Below, one piece after another: positions 50,294-50,780 of a stretch of 50,780 nt of DNA. The notes below the pieces were generated by a model that did not search any database, was not told the origin of the DNA, and saw only the letters and a program-made list of their open reading frames with translations. Position 1 is the stretch's first letter; each line of letters begins with the position of its first letter. Origin of the DNA: a virus; IMG/VR virus record IMGVR_UViG_3300026097_000031, positions 1 through 50,780 of that record. One strand, given 5' to 3'. The position numbers and the translations under genes were made by a program.

Positions 50294-50424
50294 GGCAACT
50301 CCATTTCTTGCGCCAACCTGGTCAGTTCCCTCGCAGCCAGATCGTGACTGCATGGACGGCAGCCCTCATACTTCGTGTGATGGCAGTCGGCGTAGATCTC
50401 CGCTATCTGTTCATCCATCCCCAT
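50290..50424 (-). CDS. 44-aa small protein with His/Cys cluster
   Basis: ATG 50424 behind AGAAGGAAGGCC. EIYADCHHTKYEGCRPCSHD has three Cys and three His, consistent with a zinc knuckle. It is followed by a helix (LAARELTRLAQEMELP). It is coupled to the next gene. Confidence 0.55.
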   Translation of the reverse strand: MGMDEQIAEIYADCHHTKYEGCRPCSHDLAARELTRLAQEMELP

Positions 50425-50490
50425 GGCCTTCCTTCTGTGACCACGCCACCTGAACCGACAGTTCTTCATCGGCAGCGTGGAACGTTTGGG

Positions 50491-50663
50491 TGAGCAGTTT
50501 GGGCACATGCTCAGGTGAAGCAGTTCTAGGCAAGTGCAGGCACATGCTCAGGTACAAGCACCCAGGTCGGTGAGCAGTTTCAGGACACTTGCTCAGGTGT
50601 CAATACACAACCCACAAGAGGTTGTGTGGGTGAACAGCCAAGTACTCCCGGAGGATTCTTGGC
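50491..50663. repeat. Right-end stem-loop array
   Basis: TGAGCA-N11-TGCTCA at 50491-50513; TGAGCA-N13-TGCTCA at 50571-50595; ACACAACC/GGTTGTGT at 50605-50627; GCCAAG/CTTGGC at 50637-50663 with a 15-nt loop. The last matches the hairpin at 82-108 with two compensatory base-pair changes. Confidence 0.7.
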
Positions 50664-50780
50664 AGTTAGTGGGCAGTTGTATAGCGGATGCCCAGCCGCA
50701 GCCCCGCACAGCAACCGTCCGGATGCCTGCGGGGAGAACTATCCCAAAAATCCAAACGAAAGACTGGACACTCTCGGCTT
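50522..50780. repeat. Right copy of imperfect terminal repeat, with 3' end of fibre gene
   Basis: Mirrors 1-292 (see left copy). The last ~42 nt encode the final 13 codons and stop of the fibre gene on the minus strand, cut by the window end. In a circular genome these would continue into position 293. Confidence 0.8.

Noticed and set aside
1-50780. CRISPR array
   Set aside because: No regularly spaced identical repeats with unique spacers; the end repeats are stem-loops of different spacing.

Overview
This window looks like an almost complete genome of a temperate, short-tailed (podovirus-like) phage of an actinobacterium. The host group is suggested by a WhiB-family regulator, a GP88-family protein, an Rpf/transglycosylase-like lysozyme, actinophage-type small zinc proteins and GC content in the mid-50s. 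Temperate life is suggested by a tyrosine integrase and a divergently transcribed HTH regulator. The two window ends are near-identical (1-43 = 50522-50564; 184-292 = 50672-50780 with one mismatch). The molecule is therefore probably circular or terminally redundant, with two sequence variants of one intergenic segment at the join.

Layout. (1) 251-25,804, leftward: the virion and lysis operon. In order of transcription it holds terminase, portal, three small proteins, a 51-aa ORF, a giant 3255-aa protein, three medium internal-virion-like proteins, two holin-like proteins with small coupled ORFs, secreted-type proteins, endolysin, a tRNA-like RNA, scaffold, N4-gp56-type major capsid protein, a collagen-like fibre and a propeller-like fibre. 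(2) 25,805-26,792: a gene-free divergent control region full of palindromes and repeats. (3) 26,793-34,040, rightward: small early genes separated by strong hairpins, plus DUF932, an HTH protein and a metallopeptidase. (4) 34,041-34,282: convergent terminators. (5) 34,283-41,885, leftward: DNA metabolism (sigma-like factor, metallophosphoesterase, split primase, WhiB, resolvase-like nuclease, helicase, split Cas4-like exonuclease). (6) 41,886-44,115: regulator/integrase switch with operator-like repeats. (7) 44,124-50,424, leftward: tail and connector genes. If the genome is circular these continue the late operon beyond position 1.

The most unusual points are: an 81-nt RNA at 4936-5016 that has every visible feature of the tRNA-like domain of tmRNA, including the alanine identity pair G3-U70, but lacks the tag reading frame and pseudoknots; a 9.8-kb gene whose protein carries an R-S-E ADP-ribosyltransferase signature plus kinase-like and ParB-like motifs; a Cas4-like exonuclease cut in two by a 129-nt in-frame insertion that encodes its own 45-aa ORF; and a family of stem-loops (TGAGCA-N11-TGCTCA, and a hairpin with compensatory changes) at the genome join.

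All functional calls come from reading the sequence by eye, with no database search. Family names are recognised from motifs and gene order.
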